From Streptomyces canus (GTDB taxonomy: Bacteria; Actinomycetota; Actinomycetes; Streptomycetales; Streptomycetaceae), in assembly GCF_030816965.1 (NCBI RefSeq), contig NZ_JAUSYQ010000002.1, positions 1,798,001 through 1,862,000 on the forward strand: a stretch of DNA of 64,000 nt. Reading direction: 5' to 3'. The position numbers were made by a program, and so were the translations under genes. The notes under the pieces were generated by a model. It did no database searches. It was not told where the DNA came from and saw only the letters and a list, made by a program, of their open reading frames with translations. Each line of letters opens with the position of its first letter. The first letter of the stretch is position 1. This document shows positions 23,752 to 33,927 of the stretch, piece by piece.

Positions 23752-26423
23752 TACTTGGCCGTCTCCCCGACCATGCGCTCCACGGCGTCCACGGCCTCAC
23801 CGATCGCGGCCGGGTTCTGGCCACCGCCCTGCGCGACGTCCGGCTTGCCGCCACCGCCGCCGCCGAGGGTCTTGGCGGCGGCCCGGACCAGGTCACCGGC
23901 CTTGAGCCCGCGCCCACGGGCGGCCTCGTTGGTGGCGATGACCGTGAGCGGCTTGCCGTTGTTCACGGTGAAGAGGGCGACCACGGCGGCGCGTCCGCCT
24001 TGGATGCGGCCGCGCACGTCGAGGACCAGCTTGCGCAGGTCGTCGGGGGTCGTGCCGTCCGGGACCTGCCCGGTGACGACCGCGATCCCGCGGACGTCCT
24101 TGGCGGACTCGGCAAGACCGGCGGCGGCCTGCAGGACCTTCTCCGCGCGGAACTTCTCGATCTCCTTCTCGGCGTCCTTCAGCTTGCCGAGCATGGCGGA
24201 GACCTTCTCCGGAAGCTCCTCCGGACGGCCCTTGACCAGCTCCTGGAGCTGGGCGACGACGGTGTGTTCACGGGCGAGGAAGTTGTACGCGTCGACACCG
24301 ACGAGCGCCTCGATACGGCGGACCCCGGAGCCGATGGACGACTCGCCGAGCAGCTTCACCAGGCCCAGCTGGGCGGTGTTGTGCACGTGGGTACCGCCGC
24401 ACAGCTCCTTGGAGAAGTCGCCGATGGTCACGACACGGACCCGCTCGCCGTACTTCTCGCCGAACTCGGCGATGGCACCCTGCTTCTTGGCCTCGTCGAT
24501 GCCCATGACGTCGGCGCGGACGTCGAGTTCGCGGGCGAGCACCTCGTTGATCTTCTGCTCGACGTCGGTCATCACGGCCGTCGGAACGGCGGACGGGGAA
24601 CCGAAGTCGAAGCGGAAGCGGCCGGGCTGGTTCTCGGAACCGGCCTGGGCGGCCGTCGGGCCGAGCGCGTCACGCAGGGCCTGGTGGGTGAGGTGGGTGG
24701 CCGAGTGGGCGCGGGCGATGGCCGTACGGCGGCGGCTGTCGATCGAGGCGTGGGCCTTGGCCCCGACGGTCACCTCACCGAACTGCACGACGCCCTTGTG
24801 GACATAGACGCCGGGAACCGGCTTCTGGCAGTCGCGGATCTCGATGACGGCACCGGAGTCGACCTTGATCTTGCCGGTGTCGCCGATCTGGCCGCCGCCC
24901 TCGGCGTAGAACGGGGTGCGGTCCAGGACGATCTCGACCTCGTCGCCCTCGGTGGCGGCCGGGGAGGAGGCGCCGTCGACGAGGATGCCGACGATGGTGG
25001 ACTCGCCCTCGGTGTCGCTGTAGCCGATGAAGTCGGTCTCACCGACCTTGTCCGCGATCTCGCGGTAGGCGCCCGCGCCGGCGTGACCGGTCTTCTTGGC
25101 CTGGGCGTCGGCCTTGGCGCGCTCCCGCTGCTCCTTCATCAGGCGGCGGAAGCCCTCCTCGTCCACGGACAGGCCCTGCTCGGCGGCCATCTCCAGGGTG
25201 AGGTCGATCGGGAAGCCCCAGGTGTCGTGGAGCAGGAACGCCTTGTCGCCGGCGAGGACCGTGCCACCGGACTGCTTGGTCTCGGTGACGGCGGTGTCGA
25301 GGATGTTGGTGCCGGCCTTCAGCGTCTTGAGGAAGGCGTTCTCCTCGGCGACGGCGACCTTTTCGATCCGCTCGCGGTCGGTGACGAGCTCGGGGTACTG
25401 CTGGCCCATCATGGCGATCACGGTGTCGATCAGGTCGAGCACGACCGGGCCGGTGGCACCGAGCAGGCGCATGTTGCGGATGGCACGGCGCATGATGCGG
25501 CGCAGGACGTAACCGCGGCCCTCGTTGCCGGGGGTGACACCGTCACCGATGAGCATCACGGACGTGCGCATGTGGTCGGTGACCACGCGCAGCGAGACGT
25601 CCGAGTCGTGGGCGTCGCCGTAGGCCACGCCGGTCAGCTCGGTGGCCTTCTTGATGACGGCCATGGAGGTGTCGATCTCGTACATGTTCTGCACGCCCTG
25701 CAGAATCATCGCGAGGCGCTCAAGTCCGAGGCCGGTGTCGATGTTCTTGCTGGGGAGCTCGCCGAGGATCTCGAAGTTGTCCTTGCCGATGCCCTCGCCG
25801 CGCTCGTACTGCATGAAGACGAGGTTCCAGATCTCCACGTACCGCTCGTCGTTGACGGCGGGGCCGCCCTCGACGCCGAACTCGGGGCCGCGGTCGTAGT
25901 TGATCTCGGAACAGGGGCCACAGGGTCCGGGGACGCCCATGGACCAGTAGTTGTCCTTCATACCGAGGCGCTGGATGCGCTCCTTGGGCACGCCGATGAT
26001 CTCGTGCCAGATACGCTCGGCCTCGTCGTCGTCCTTGTAGACGGTGATCCAGAGCTTCTCCGGCTCCAGGCCGTAACCACCCTTGTCCTGGGGGCTGGTG
26101 AGCAGCTCCCAGGCGTACTTGATGGCGCCTTCCTTGAAGTAGTCGCCGAAGGAGAAGTTGCCGCACATCTGGAAGAAGGTGCCGTGCCGGGTGGTCTTGC
26201 CGACCTCTTCGATGTCGGGCGTGCGCACGCACTTCTGCACGCTGGTGGCGCGCGACCACGGGGGCTTGACCTCACCGAGGAAGTACGGCTTGAAGGGCAC
26301 CATGCCGGCGGGGACCAGGAGCAGAGTCGGGTCGTCCGCGATGAGCGACGCCGAAGGGACGACGGTGTGCCCGCGCTCCTCGTAGAAGCTCAGCCAGCGG
26401 CGGCGAATCTCGGCCGACTCCAT
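23751..26423 (-). CDS. alaS: Alanyl-tRNA synthetase
   Basis: The 890-residue class II synthetase charges tRNA-Ala. It begins [20 protein letters not shown] and carries class II motif 2 ([20 protein letters not shown]). The editing domain has zinc-site motifs [16 protein letters not shown] and [15 protein letters not shown]. The C-Ala domain ends with [15 protein letters not shown]. The ATG overlaps the upstream small gene's stop by one base, and ruvX follows with a similar overlap, so the three form one operon. Confidence 0.98.
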   Translation of the reverse strand: MESAEIRRRWLSFYEERGHTVVPSASLIADDPTLLLVPAGMVPFKPYFLGEVKPPWSRATSVQKCVRTPDIEEVGKTTRHGTFFQMCGNFSFGDYFKEGAIKYAWELLTSPQDKGGYGLEPEKLWITVYKDDDEAERIWHEIIGVPKERIQRLGMKDNYWSMGVPGPCGPCSEINYDRGPEFGVEGGPAVNDERYVEIWNLVFMQYERGEGIGKDNFEILGELPSKNIDTGLGLERLAMILQGVQNMYEIDTSMAVIKKATELTGVAYGDAHDSDVSLRVVTDHMRTSVMLIGDGVTPGNEGRGYVLRRIMRRAIRNMRLLGATGPVVLDLIDTVIAMMGQQYPELVTDRERIEKVAVAEENAFLKTLKAGTNILDTAVTETKQSGGTVLAGDKAFLLHDTWGFPIDLTLEMAAEQGLSVDEEGFRRLMKEQRERAKADAQAKKTGHAGAGAYREIADKVGETDFIGYSDTEGESTIVGILVDGASSPAATEGDEVEIVLDRTPFYAEGGGQIGDTGKIKVDSGAVIEIRDCQKPVPGVYVHKGVVQFGEVTVGAKAHASIDSRRRTAIARAHSATHLTHQALRDALGPTAAQAGSENQPGRFRFDFGSPSAVPTAVMTDVEQKINEVLARELDVRADVMGIDEAKKQGAIAEFGEKYGERVRVVTIGDFSKELCGGTHVHNTAQLGLVKLLGESSIGSGVRRIEALVGVDAYNFLAREHTVVAQLQELVKGRPEELPEKVSAMLGKLKDAEKEIEKFRAEKVLQAAAGLAESAKDVRGIAVVTGQVPDGTTPDDLRKLVLDVRGRIQGGRAAVVALFTVNNGKPLTVIATNEAARGRGLKAGDLVRAAAKTLGGGGGGKPDVAQGGGQNPAAIGEAVDAVERMVGETAK

Positions 26424-26749
26424 CAGTGGTCCTCATTCCGGTTGTACGAATGCGTTGTGTACGTCGAGTTCTCGATGGCGGCGATGCGCCTGGGTGCGGG
26501 GAGTTCGGGGCTGTCGTGGATACCGAGGGCATCCGTCAACTCGGCCTCCCGCTGGGCCATGTTGTCCCGGACGTCGAGCGCGAAGCCGACGGCGCGGTCC
26601 TTGAGACGGGCACCCGTCTCGATCGCTTTGTTGGCCGCGGTCACGGCGAGGTTCTCGGGGGTCAGCTGCTTCAGCTTGCGATTCACCTTGGTGGTGGCCC
26701 AGACACCCGCGGCCACGCCCGTGGAGAACCAGAAAGTACGGCGGAACAT
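26423..26749 (-). CDS. Small membrane-anchored protein of unknown function (DUF6167-like)
   Basis: The product has 108 residues. It starts [20 protein letters not shown], a basic start followed by a short hydrophobic stretch compatible with a membrane anchor. The remainder is charged and helical ([20 protein letters not shown]). Similar small proteins lie next to alaS in many actinobacteria. It is coupled to alaS by a 1-base overlap and starts 10 bases after the DUF948-like gene. I do not know its function. Confidence 0.85.
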   Translation of the reverse strand: MFRRTFWFSTGVAAGVWATTKVNRKLKQLTPENLAVTAANKAIETGARLKDRAVGFALDVRDNMAQREAELTDALGIHDSPELPAPRRIAAIENSTYTTHSYNRNEDH

Positions 26750-26759
26750 CTCTTGAGCC

Positions 26760-27194
26760 TCAGTCCTTCTTCCCGCGGCCCCGGGAAACCGCCCGGCCCA
26801 CGATCACGGTACGCCGGGGCGTCTTTGCGGGCACGTCGTCCTTGCGGCCGCTGATCGCGCGGCGCACGCCGTAGCCGAAGGCCGCGACCTTGACCAGGGG
26901 GCCGCCGAAGGTGGAGGCGACGGTGGTGGACAGCGCGGAGGCGTTCGACGTGACCTCCTGGACGTCCGAGGCGATCGCGTCGACCCGCTCGATCTGGGTC
27001 TGCGCGGAACGCACCGCGGTGGAGGCATCGGCCAGCAGCGGGACGGCCTGGTCGGTCACGTCCGCCACGAGCTTGGTGGTCGCCTTGAGCGTCTGGGCCA
27101 GCCTCGCCAGCGCGACGGCGAGGAAGGAGACCAGGATCGCCCAGAAGACGGCCACCAGGATCCCGGCAACCTCTCCACCGGACACTGTGTGCAC
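26760..27194 (-). CDS. DUF948-like membrane protein
   Basis: The 144-residue product has an N-terminal transmembrane helix (VAGILVAVFWAILVSFLAVA) followed by a long amphipathic, likely coiled-coil helix (AQTLKATTKLVADVTDQ onward) and a basic tail rich in Arg and Lys. This layout fits the DUF948 family of methyl-accepting-chemotaxis-like cytoplasmic helices. The start may be GTG at 27194 (AGGGAG only 3 bases away) or GTG at 27185, which gives the VSGGEVAGIL start. It heads the operon leading to alaS. Confidence 0.85.
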   Translation of the reverse strand: MHTVSGGEVAGILVAVFWAILVSFLAVALARLAQTLKATTKLVADVTDQAVPLLADASTAVRSAQTQIERVDAIASDVQEVTSNASALSTTVASTFGGPLVKVAAFGYGVRRAISGRKDDVPAKTPRRTVIVGRAVSRGRGKKD

Positions 27195-27916
27195 CCGCTC
27201 CCTGAAACGTGCTGTCTATGAAAAAAGTCTCCGCCGAGCCTATCGCGCCGGGGACGGCGCTCCGCACCGGACAACCCCTCACCCGCACGCGGGCCGCCCA
27301 CGGCGGTCGTACGGAGCGAACACACTTCAGTACGCTCCGTGTTACCGGTCGGCGCGCGGAACTTCCGGGGCCGGCACGGGCGCTCGCCACCTCACGGCTG
27401 GTGACAGGCCGCGGAGCTATCGGCAAGTCCCGGCTCGCGGCGCGGGCTGCGAGCGGGCGGTGCGCGCCGGCCGACGGGGGGTGGCGCGGACCCGCACGCG
27501 GCTGCCGCGCGAGAGGCTCCTCGTGCACCCGCGCACGCCTTCCACGACCTGCTCGGCTCGGTCCTGTCCATCGCGTTGCTCGCTCTGGTCACCGTGACCG
27601 TGGGCGATCCGGCCGAGGCCGCCGTGCTGCAGCCACGCAGAACGGCCTTGCCGGCCTGCCCCTGTTCGGTTCGGCCTACTACAACGCCCCGCACGAGCTG
27701 TGCGAGGCGACGGCCCGGAGCTGGGCGCTGGGCGGGACGCCGCGGTGTCCCGGGCGCCCGGGCCGCGCCCGCCCGATCGAGGGACTGCCGGCGCCGCGGG
27801 GTTCCGTGCGGCTCGCGCGAGTGACCCTCGACATGCGGCAACCCGCCGCCTCGCCCACCCGGAAGGGCGGGGAGACGGCGGGCTGAAGTGGTGCGGGTGC
27901 TACGGCCTGCCGGTGA
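27195..27916. other. 722-base region without a convincing gene between the DUF948-like gene and rpsD
   Basis: Several open frames cross this stretch but none has a normal protein profile; they are Arg/Ala-rich GC-driven frames. One plus-strand stretch at about 27531-27626 reads AHAFHDLLGSVLSIALLALV and on, resembling a membrane helix of a DUF998-type protein, and a neighbouring frame then reads GLPLFGSAYYNAPHELCE. This could be a decayed gene, but the evidence is thin. The promoter of the alaS operon probably lies near 27200-27350. Confidence 0.4.
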
Positions 27917-28531
27917 TCAGCGGGCGTAGTACTCGACGACGAGCTGCTCGTCGCAGATCACCGGGATCTCCTTGCGGTTCGGCTCGCGGTCCAGGCGGAA
28001 GGCCAGGGCGCGGAGGTTCACCTGGAGGTAGCGCGGGGTCTCGCCGTCGGGGGCGAAGCCGCCCTCACGGGCGATCGAGAAGAGGGTCTTCTCGCGGCTG
28101 CGCTCGCGGACCATCACGACATCGTCGGGGCGGACGCGGAAGGACGGCTTGTCGACCTTCTGACCGTTGACCTCGATGTGGCCGTGGACGACCATCTGGC
28201 GGGCCTGGTAGATCGTGCGGGCGATGCCCGAACGCAGGACCAGCGCGTCGAGACGGCGCTCGAGCTCGATGACCAGGGCCTCACCGGTCTTGCCCTGGGT
28301 CTTGGCGGCACGCTCGTAGGCGCGGACGAGCTGACGCTCGGACACGTCGTACTGCGCGCGCAGACGCTGCTTCTCGAGCAGACGGACCTTGTAGTCCGAG
28401 TTCTGCTTGCGGCCACGGCCGTGCTCACCCGGGGGGTAGGGACGGGCCTCGAAGTACTTGACGGCCTTCGGGGTCAGCGCGATGCCGAGGGCACGCGACT
28501 TCTTGACCTTGGGGCGGGGCTGGTTCGCCAC
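27917..28531 (-). CDS. rpsD: 30S ribosomal protein S4
   Basis: The 204-residue primary 16S rRNA-binding protein has the S4 RNA-binding domain in [20 protein letters not shown] and [18 protein letters not shown]. The N-terminus ([20 protein letters not shown]) has none of the zinc-binding cysteines of many S4 proteins, so this is the zinc-free form. It is a single-gene unit: rarA is upstream on the same strand 282 bases away. That leader contains several inverted repeats and may carry autoregulation by S4. Confidence 0.97.
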   Translation of the reverse strand: MANQPRPKVKKSRALGIALTPKAVKYFEARPYPPGEHGRGRKQNSDYKVRLLEKQRLRAQYDVSERQLVRAYERAAKTQGKTGEALVIELERRLDALVLRSGIARTIYQARQMVVHGHIEVNGQKVDKPSFRVRPDDVVMVRERSREKTLFSIAREGGFAPDGETPRYLQVNLRALAFRLDREPNRKEIPVICDEQLVVEYYAR

Positions 28532-28565
28532 AATCTCTCATCTCTTGGTGTTCGGCTCGTCAGAG

Positions 28566-28710
28566 TTATGGGAGGTCGCATCCGCAGCCGGGGAAACCCG
28601 CCGGGTCCTCGAGGAACCTGGTGGGCAGCCGCTCCCCTGGTCTGGGCACATATGTGCAGCACGCGAGTGGCCCACCTACCGCTGGCGGTGGTGGGCTGCC
28701 CGCGACACCA
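28566..28710 (-). promoter_or_regulatory. Structured rpsD leader with clustered inverted repeats
   Basis: Within the 282 bases before rpsD there is a perfect 12-bp palindrome GCACATATGTGC (28646-28657). There is a near-inverted pair CCCACCTACCGC / GCGGTGGTGGG (about 28671-28695), and a longer-range pair GGTGGGCAGCCGC (28619-28631) with GGTGGGCTGCCCGC (28690-28703). These may fold into the 5' leader of rpsD mRNA or serve as protein-binding sites. No promoter hexamers were fixed. Confidence 0.4.
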
Positions 28711-28731
28711 TTCGAACGGTGCGCGACGCTC

Positions 28732-28756
28732 CTGGAACCCCACTGGGGGGTTCCGG
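28732..28756 (-). terminator. Hairpin after rarA
   Basis: GGAACCCC (28734-28741) pairs with GGGGTTCC (28747-28754) around a 5-base loop, with further partial pairing outside. It lies about 60 bases downstream of the rarA stop on the minus strand and before the rpsD leader, so it probably ends rarA transcription. Confidence 0.55.
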
Positions 28757-28813
28757 CTGACCGTCCCGTTCTGACTGCACGGGACACAGCGCTTCGAGGA
28801 TTCTACAGGGTGC

Positions 28814-30175
28814 TCAGGACCGCTTGCGACCGAGGTGTTTGCGGGTCCACTCCACGGCGTCCGCGTACCGGGCCTCGGCGCCGTGCCGGGTGGGTTCGTA
28901 GTACTCGCGGTCCTTGATGGCGTCCGGGGCGTACTGCTGCTCGGCGATCCCCTCGGGCAGGTCGTGCGGGTAGACGTACCCCTGCGCGTGCCCGAGCTTG
29001 GCGGCACCCTTGTAGTGCCCGTCACGCAGATGCGGCGGCACCGGCCCGGCCAGCCCCTTGCGCACGTCCTCCATGGCGGCGCCGATCGCCGTCGTCGCGG
29101 CGTTGGACTTCGGGGCCAGCGCGAGGGCGATGGTGGCGTGGCTCAATGTCAGCGCGGCCTCGGGGAAGCCGATCATGGCCACGGCCTGGGCGGCGGCGAC
29201 CGCGATGGGCAGGGCGTTCGGGTCGGCGAGGCCGATGTCCTCGCTGGCGGAGATCATCAGCCGGCGGGCGATGAAGCGGGGGTCCTCACCGGCCTCGATC
29301 ATGCGGGCCAGGTAGTGCAGGGCCGCGTCGACGTCGGAGCCCCTGATGGACTTGATGAGGGCGCTGGCCACGTCGTAGTGCTGGTCGCCGTCGCGGTCGT
29401 ACGTCACGGCCGCGCGGTCGACCGTCTCCTCCAGCGTGGTGAGGGTGATCTCCGGCTCGCCCTTGTCGAGGGCGGCCCCGGCGGCCGCCTCCAGGGCGGT
29501 CAGGGCACGGCGGGCGTCGCCGCCGGCGATCCGCAGGAGGTGGTCCTCGGTGTCCTCGGGGAGGGCGACGGCGTCCTTCAGGCCCCGCTCGTCGCTCAGC
29601 GCCCGCTTCAGCAGTCCTCTGACGTCGTCGTCGGTGAGGGGTTCGAGGGTCAGCAGCAGGGACCGGGACAGCAGCGGGGAGATGATCGAGAAGTACGGGT
29701 TCTCGGTGGTCGCCGCGATCAGGGTCACCCAGCGGTTCTCGACCGCGGGGAGCAGGGAGTCCTGCTGGGCCTTGCTGAAGCGGTGGATCTCGTCGAGGAA
29801 GAGGACGGTCTCCTTGCCGAAGCCGCCGGTGGCGCGGCGGGCGCCGTCGATGACCGCGCGGACCTCCTTGACGCCGGCGGTGATCGCGGACAGCTCCACG
29901 AAGCGCTTGTTGGTTGCCTTGGAGACGACGTACGCCAAGGTCGTCTTGCCGGTGCCGGGCGGACCCCAGAGGATCACCGAGGACGGTCCGGCGGGACCTC
30001 CGCTGCCCTCGCCGACCAGTCGACGCAGCGGCGAACCCGGCTTGAGCAGGTGCTGCTGGCCCATCACCTCGTCGAGGGTGCGCGGGCGCATCCGGACCGC
30101 CAAGGGGCTGCCGGCCGGGTCCTTCTCCTGGCGTTCTTCTGCCGCGGCGGTGAACAGATCGGGCTCCACGTTCAA
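28814..30175 (-). CDS. rarA: Replication-associated recombination protein A (AAA+ ATPase, MgsA/RarA)
   Basis: The 453-residue clamp-loader-like ATPase acts at stalled replication forks. It starts [20 protein letters not shown] and then [16 protein letters not shown]. Walker A is [15 protein letters not shown], Walker B is [16 protein letters not shown] and sensor 1 is [12 protein letters not shown]. The C-terminal tetramerisation region has [19 protein letters not shown]. Length is normal. It lies 40 bases downstream of the VKOR-like gene. Confidence 0.95.
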   Translation of the reverse strand: MNVEPDLFTAAAEERQEKDPAGSPLAVRMRPRTLDEVMGQQHLLKPGSPLRRLVGEGSGGPAGPSSVILWGPPGTGKTTLAYVVSKATNKRFVELSAITAGVKEVRAVIDGARRATGGFGKETVLFLDEIHRFSKAQQDSLLPAVENRWVTLIAATTENPYFSIISPLLSRSLLLTLEPLTDDDVRGLLKRALSDERGLKDAVALPEDTEDHLLRIAGGDARRALTALEAAAGAALDKGEPEITLTTLEETVDRAAVTYDRDGDQHYDVASALIKSIRGSDVDAALHYLARMIEAGEDPRFIARRLMISASEDIGLADPNALPIAVAAAQAVAMIGFPEAALTLSHATIALALAPKSNAATTAIGAAMEDVRKGLAGPVPPHLRDGHYKGAAKLGHAQGYVYPHDLPEGIAEQQYAPDAIKDREYYEPTRHGAEARYADAVEWTRKHLGRKRS

Positions 30176-30215
30176 AACCCTATGTCACGCCACTGACAAC
30201 GCCGTCGGCCGTCGG

Positions 30216-30878
30216 TCAGGCCCAGAGCTTGTCGCCCCAGCGGGTCAGGATCAGCATGACGATGATGCCGCAGTGGGTGACCGGCAGGACCCAGGTGAAC
30301 TCGGAGAGGAAGCGCTTGAGCCAGCCCGGGGACGGCAGCAGGTCGTTGCGGATGTTGAACGAGGTCACGTACCAGAACATCGTGATCGTGGCGACCCAGG
30401 CCAGCGAGCACCACAGGCACAGCGCGTTGATCCGGTACAGCGACTGGAACTGGAGCCAGGTGCAGAAGGCCACTCCGAAGAGCGTGCCGAAGTTGAAGGT
30501 GAGCCAGTACCAGCGCGGGAAGGTGGCGCGGGCCAGCAGGGTCATGCCGACGCAGATGACGATGCCGTAGCAGACGAGGCCGAGCATCGGGTTGGGGAAC
30601 CCGAAGGCGGCGGCCTGCTTGCTCTCCATGACGCTGCCGCAGGAGACGATCGGGTTGAGGGAGCAGCTCGGCGTGAACGTCTTGCCGCTGACCTTGCCCT
30701 CGAGGATCTTGAACTTGTCGATCGTGATGACCCACGCGGCGAGCAGTCCGGCGGCGCCGGTGATCACCAGCAGCAGCGCGAAGGCACGGCTGCCGCCCAC
30801 CGTCCGGGGCGCGGCGTCGTCGCTCGCCGACGAGGGCTCGGGCTCCGTGGAGACGTGTTTCACTGTGGTCTTGCTCAT
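30216..30878 (-). CDS. Vitamin K epoxide reductase (VKOR) family membrane protein
   Basis: The 220-residue integral membrane protein resembles bacterial VKORs, which reoxidise DsbA-like thioredoxins and pass electrons to quinone. The active-site CXXC is CLWC in INALCLWCSLAW, and the loop cysteines appear in TPSCSLNPIVSCGSVM. About five transmembrane segments are visible. I took the ATG at 30878 (MSKTTVKHVSTE); the longer open frame crosses into the ABC gene. Actinobacteria use this pathway in place of DsbB, so it likely supports disulfide formation in exported proteins. Confidence 0.9.
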   Translation of the reverse strand: MSKTTVKHVSTEPEPSSASDDAAPRTVGGSRAFALLLVITGAAGLLAAWVITIDKFKILEGKVSGKTFTPSCSLNPIVSCGSVMESKQAAAFGFPNPMLGLVCYGIVICVGMTLLARATFPRWYWLTFNFGTLFGVAFCTWLQFQSLYRINALCLWCSLAWVATITMFWYVTSFNIRNDLLPSPGWLKRFLSEFTWVLPVTHCGIIVMLILTRWGDKLWA

Positions 30879-30946
30879 CACGCCGATCCGTCTGCTGGAG
30901 AGTTGGACCTTCTTCGGGCACGGGCCATTGTGCCGCACCCGAGGCT

Positions 30947-30966
30947 TGTCCACCGTTCGGTGGACA
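30947..30966. promoter_or_regulatory. Operator-like inverted repeat between the VKOR and ABC genes
   Basis: TGTCCACC GTTC GGTGGACA is an 8-bp perfect inverted repeat with a 4-base spacer. It lies in the 144-base divergent promoter region, 57 bases before the ABC ATPase ATG and 68 bases before the VKOR start. It could be a binding site for the downstream LuxR-type regulator or another dimeric repressor. Confidence 0.5.
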
Positions 30967-31022
30967 TAAGGAAGTACGCACGGTCGTCCCTGAACGTTCG
31001 GTTCCGGCTGATGCTCACAGGC

Positions 31023-31889
31023 ATGACCACACACGCGAACGAACTCGCGGTGGACGTTCGGGGGCTGCGCAAGCAGTACGGCGACGTGACCGCGGTCGAC
31101 GGGATCGATCTCGGTATCCGCAGGGGCGAGGTGTTCGGCCTGCTCGGGCCCAATGGCGCGGGCAAGAGCACCACGGTGGAGATCCTCCAGGGCAACCGGG
31201 ACCGGGACGCGGGTGAGGTGTCCGTGCTCGGCGCGGACCCGGCGCACGGCACGCGCGCGTGGCGTGCAAAGGTCGGAATCGTCTGGCAGGACGAATCCGC
31301 GCCCGCCGAGTTGACGGTCGCGGAGACCGTCCGGCATTTCGCCCGCTACTACCCGCGGCCACGGGACCCCGAGGAGGTCATCGGGCTGGTGGGCCTGGAG
31401 GGCAAGGCGGGCAGCCGGATCAAGGCCCTGTCGGGGGGGCAGCGGCGGCGGCTCGACGTGGCGCTCGGTGTGATCGGCGGCCCCGAACTGCTGCTCCTGG
31501 ACGAGCCGACGACCGGATTCGACCCGGCGGCCCGGCGCCAGTTCTGGGACCTGATCCGCAATCTGTCCGACGAGGGCACGACGATCCTGCTCACCACGCA
31601 CTACCTGGAGGAGGCCGAGGCGCTCGCCGACCGGCTGGCCGTGATCTCCCGGGGCAAGGTCGTCGCCGAGGACGAGCCCGCTGCTCTGCGGGAGCGGTAC
31701 GGCAGAGGCGCCACCGTCGAGTGGACCGAGCCGGACGGCGCCCCGCGTACGGAGCACACCGACACCCCGACCAGGACGGTCGCCGCGCTGATGCGCCGCT
31801 TCGACGGCGAGATCCCGGGGCTCCAGGTCAGCCGCCCCACGCTGGAGGACGTCTACCTCCGGCTCACCGGACAGGAGGACGCGCGATGA
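31023..31889 (+). CDS. ABC transporter ATP-binding protein (drug-export type)
   Basis: The 288-residue ATPase belongs to the DrrA-like/ABC-2 exporter group. Walker A is LLGPNGAGKSTTVEIL, the Q-loop is IVWQDE, the signature is LSGGQRRRLDVAL and Walker B is LLLLDEPTTGFDPAAR. The switch His is in LLTTHYLEEAEALADR. The start may be ATG 31023 or ATG 31011. Its stop overlaps the permease ATG (ATGA). The substrate is unknown. Confidence 0.95.
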   Translation: MTTHANELAVDVRGLRKQYGDVTAVDGIDLGIRRGEVFGLLGPNGAGKSTTVEILQGNRDRDAGEVSVLGADPAHGTRAWRAKVGIVWQDESAPAELTVAETVRHFARYYPRPRDPEEVIGLVGLEGKAGSRIKALSGGQRRRLDVALGVIGGPELLLLDEPTTGFDPAARRQFWDLIRNLSDEGTTILLTTHYLEEAEALADRLAVISRGKVVAEDEPAALRERYGRGATVEWTEPDGAPRTEHTDTPTRTVAALMRRFDGEIPGLQVSRPTLEDVYLRLTGQEDAR

Positions 31890-32731
31890 CCACGACCGCC
31901 GTACGGTTCCGGACCGATGCTGGTGCCGCAAGGCTGCCCGGAGTCTGGGGGCTCGGGCTTCGGCGGGGTGCCCTGGAGATCAGGCAGTTCTTCCGCCAGC
32001 GCGACCAGGTGGTGTTCACCTTCGCCTTCCCGGTGGTCTTCCTGTTCCTGTTCGCGTCCATCTTCAGTGACGACGTGGAGGGTGCGGGCATCAAGGCCTC
32101 GCAGCTGTACGTGCCGGCGATGATGGCCGCCGGCATCATGTCGACGAGCTTCCAGTCGCTCGGCATCTCGATCGCCGTCGAGCGGGACGAGAAGGTGCTG
32201 CGCAGGCTGCGCGGGACCCCGATGCCGCCGGCGGCGTACTTCCTCGGCAAGATCTGGCTGGTTCTGGTCACCGGCATCCTGGAGACGGCGATCCTTTTGC
32301 TCGTCGGCACGACGCTGTACGACGTCGATCTGCCGTCGGACGCCGGCAAATGGTTCGCGTTCGCCTGGATCTTCGTGCTCGGTCTCACGGGGTGCGCGCT
32401 GCTCGGCATCGCGATCAGTTCGGTGCCCAAGTCCAGCAAGAGCGCGAGCTCCGTGGTCGTCCTGCCCTTCCTGGTCCTCCAGTTCATCTCCGGGGTGTAC
32501 ATCGCGATCGACACGATCCCCGACTGGATGCTGAACATCGGCGCGCTGTTCCCCCTGAAGTGGATGTGCCAGGGGCTGCGCGGGGTGTTCCTGCCGGACT
32601 CGGCGCAGGTCCTGGAGCAGGCCGGCGGCTGGGAGTTCGGACGCACCGCCCTGGTGCTGGGGGCGTGGTGCGTCGGAGGATTGCTGCTGTGTCTGCTGAC
32701 CTTCCGGTGGAAGAACCGGCGCGACGGATGA
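31886..32731 (+). CDS. ABC-2 type transporter permease
   Basis: The 281-residue permease has about six transmembrane segments, among them QVVFTFAFPVVFLFLFASIF near residue 48, IWLVLVTGILETAILLLVG and SVVVLPFLVLQFISGVYIAI. It shows the ABC-2 layout with the characteristic GLRGVFLPD loop near the end. ATGA overlaps link it to the ATPase upstream and to the histidine kinase downstream. With the ATPase it forms a complete exporter. Confidence 0.93.
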   Translation: MTTTAVRFRTDAGAARLPGVWGLGLRRGALEIRQFFRQRDQVVFTFAFPVVFLFLFASIFSDDVEGAGIKASQLYVPAMMAAGIMSTSFQSLGISIAVERDEKVLRRLRGTPMPPAAYFLGKIWLVLVTGILETAILLLVGTTLYDVDLPSDAGKWFAFAWIFVLGLTGCALLGIAISSVPKSSKSASSVVVLPFLVLQFISGVYIAIDTIPDWMLNIGALFPLKWMCQGLRGVFLPDSAQVLEQAGGWEFGRTALVLGAWCVGGLLLCLLTFRWKNRRDG

Positions 32732-33927
32732 GCGGTCCGGCGGACGCCGTGGGCGCGTACTCGTGGGACCGTTCCTTCCGGCTCTGGGACACCTACTTCG
32801 CGCTGATCTGGCTGGCCACCCTGGTGTTCGTGCTGGGTGCGGGACACCCCGGGTGGCCGGTCCGCGTCACGGCGGCGACGCTGCTGGTCCCGCTGGTTCC
32901 GCTCTTCGTACGGGTCGGGCGCCCCCTGCTCCGGCAGGATCCGCCCGACGCGCGCAAGGCCCTGGCCTACCTCGGCGCGATGATGGCGCTGTTCCTTCCC
33001 TCGGCGATCCTGGTCGGCGAGACCCGGCTGATGACCTTCGCTCTCGTCCCCCAGTGCTTCATGACGCTGCGGATGCGGTGGGCTCCGACCGCCGTGGCGG
33101 TGATCAATCTCGCTCCCGTGGCGGGCTGGGCGCTGCTGTGGCGGCCGAGCGAGCAGGACGTCTTCTTCAACGGCCTGTTCGCCGTCGTCACCCTGGTCTT
33201 CTCGGTGGCCGTCGGCAGCTATGTCATCCGGATCATCGAGCAGAGCCAGGAACGGGCGGCTCTGATCGCCGAGTTGGCCACGAGCCGGCACGAGGTCTCG
33301 CGGCTGTCCGCGGCGCACGGGGCACTGACCGAGCGACAGCGGATGGCCCGGGAGATCCACGACACCCTCGCACAGGGCTTCACCAGCCTGCTGATGCTGA
33401 TCCAGGCCGTCGAGGCCGAGCTCGACCACGACATGCCGCAGGCCCGCCGTCATCTGGCCCTGATGGACGAGACGGCCCGGCTGAACCTCGCCGAGGCGCG
33501 GGCCCTGGTCGCCGACGGCACCCCCGCCGACCTGGACGGCGCGACGCTGCCGGACGCCCTGTTCCGGCTGACGGCCCGGCACTCCGCGAAGCTCGCCGTG
33601 ACCGGCCAGGTCCGTCCGCTGCCCGCGGGCGCCGAGGTCGTCGCCCTGCGCTCCTGCCAGGAGGCACTCACGAACTGCCGTAAACACGCGGGAAGTTCGG
33701 CGACCGTGACCATCGACCTCGACTACGCCGACGAGAGCCTCACCCTGTCCGTACGGGACGACGGTCACGGCTTCGACCCGGGGGCCGCCCGTGACGGCTA
33801 CGGTCTGGCGGGGCTCCGCGCCCGCGCCACCGAGGTCGGCGGGACGGTGCGGGTGCACAGCGCGCCCGGCGGCGGCACCACGGTCACCGTTCGTCTGCCC
33901 GTGCCGCCCCCGAGGAGCTGTTCATGA
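32728..33927 (+). CDS. Sensor histidine kinase (NarL/DesK type, HisKA_3)
   Basis: The 399-residue kinase has an N-terminal membrane domain of about five or six helices, with no large extracellular sensor, so it may sense a membrane or lipid signal. The dimerisation domain carries the phosphorylated His in AREIHDTLAQGFTSLLM (His211). The ATP-binding domain has EALTNCRKHAG (N box) and DDGHGFDPGAARDGYGLAGL (G boxes). It overlaps the permease and the response regulator by ATGA, giving a four-gene operon. Confidence 0.95.
   Translation: MSGPADAVGAYSWDRSFRLWDTYFALIWLATLVFVLGAGHPGWPVRVTAATLLVPLVPLFVRVGRPLLRQDPPDARKALAYLGAMMALFLPSAILVGETRLMTFALVPQCFMTLRMRWAPTAVAVINLAPVAGWALLWRPSEQDVFFNGLFAVVTLVFSVAVGSYVIRIIEQSQERAALIAELATSRHEVSRLSAAHGALTERQRMAREIHDTLAQGFTSLLMLIQAVEAELDHDMPQARRHLALMDETARLNLAEARALVADGTPADLDGATLPDALFRLTARHSAKLAVTGQVRPLPAGAEVVALRSCQEALTNCRKHAGSSATVTIDLDYADESLTLSVRDDGHGFDPGAARDGYGLAGLRARATEVGGTVRVHSAPGGGTTVTVRLPVPPPRSCS

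Noticed and set aside
24000..26756. 918-codon plus-strand open frame over alaS
   Set aside because: Antisense to a complete, confidently identified alaS. It lacks domains and has shadow composition.
27576..27824. 82-codon plus-strand ORF in the alaS-rpsD gap
   Set aside because: Only its first part resembles a membrane segment; the rest is Arg/Pro-rich and starts at a weak TTG without a ribosome binding site. It is kept only as a possible remnant.
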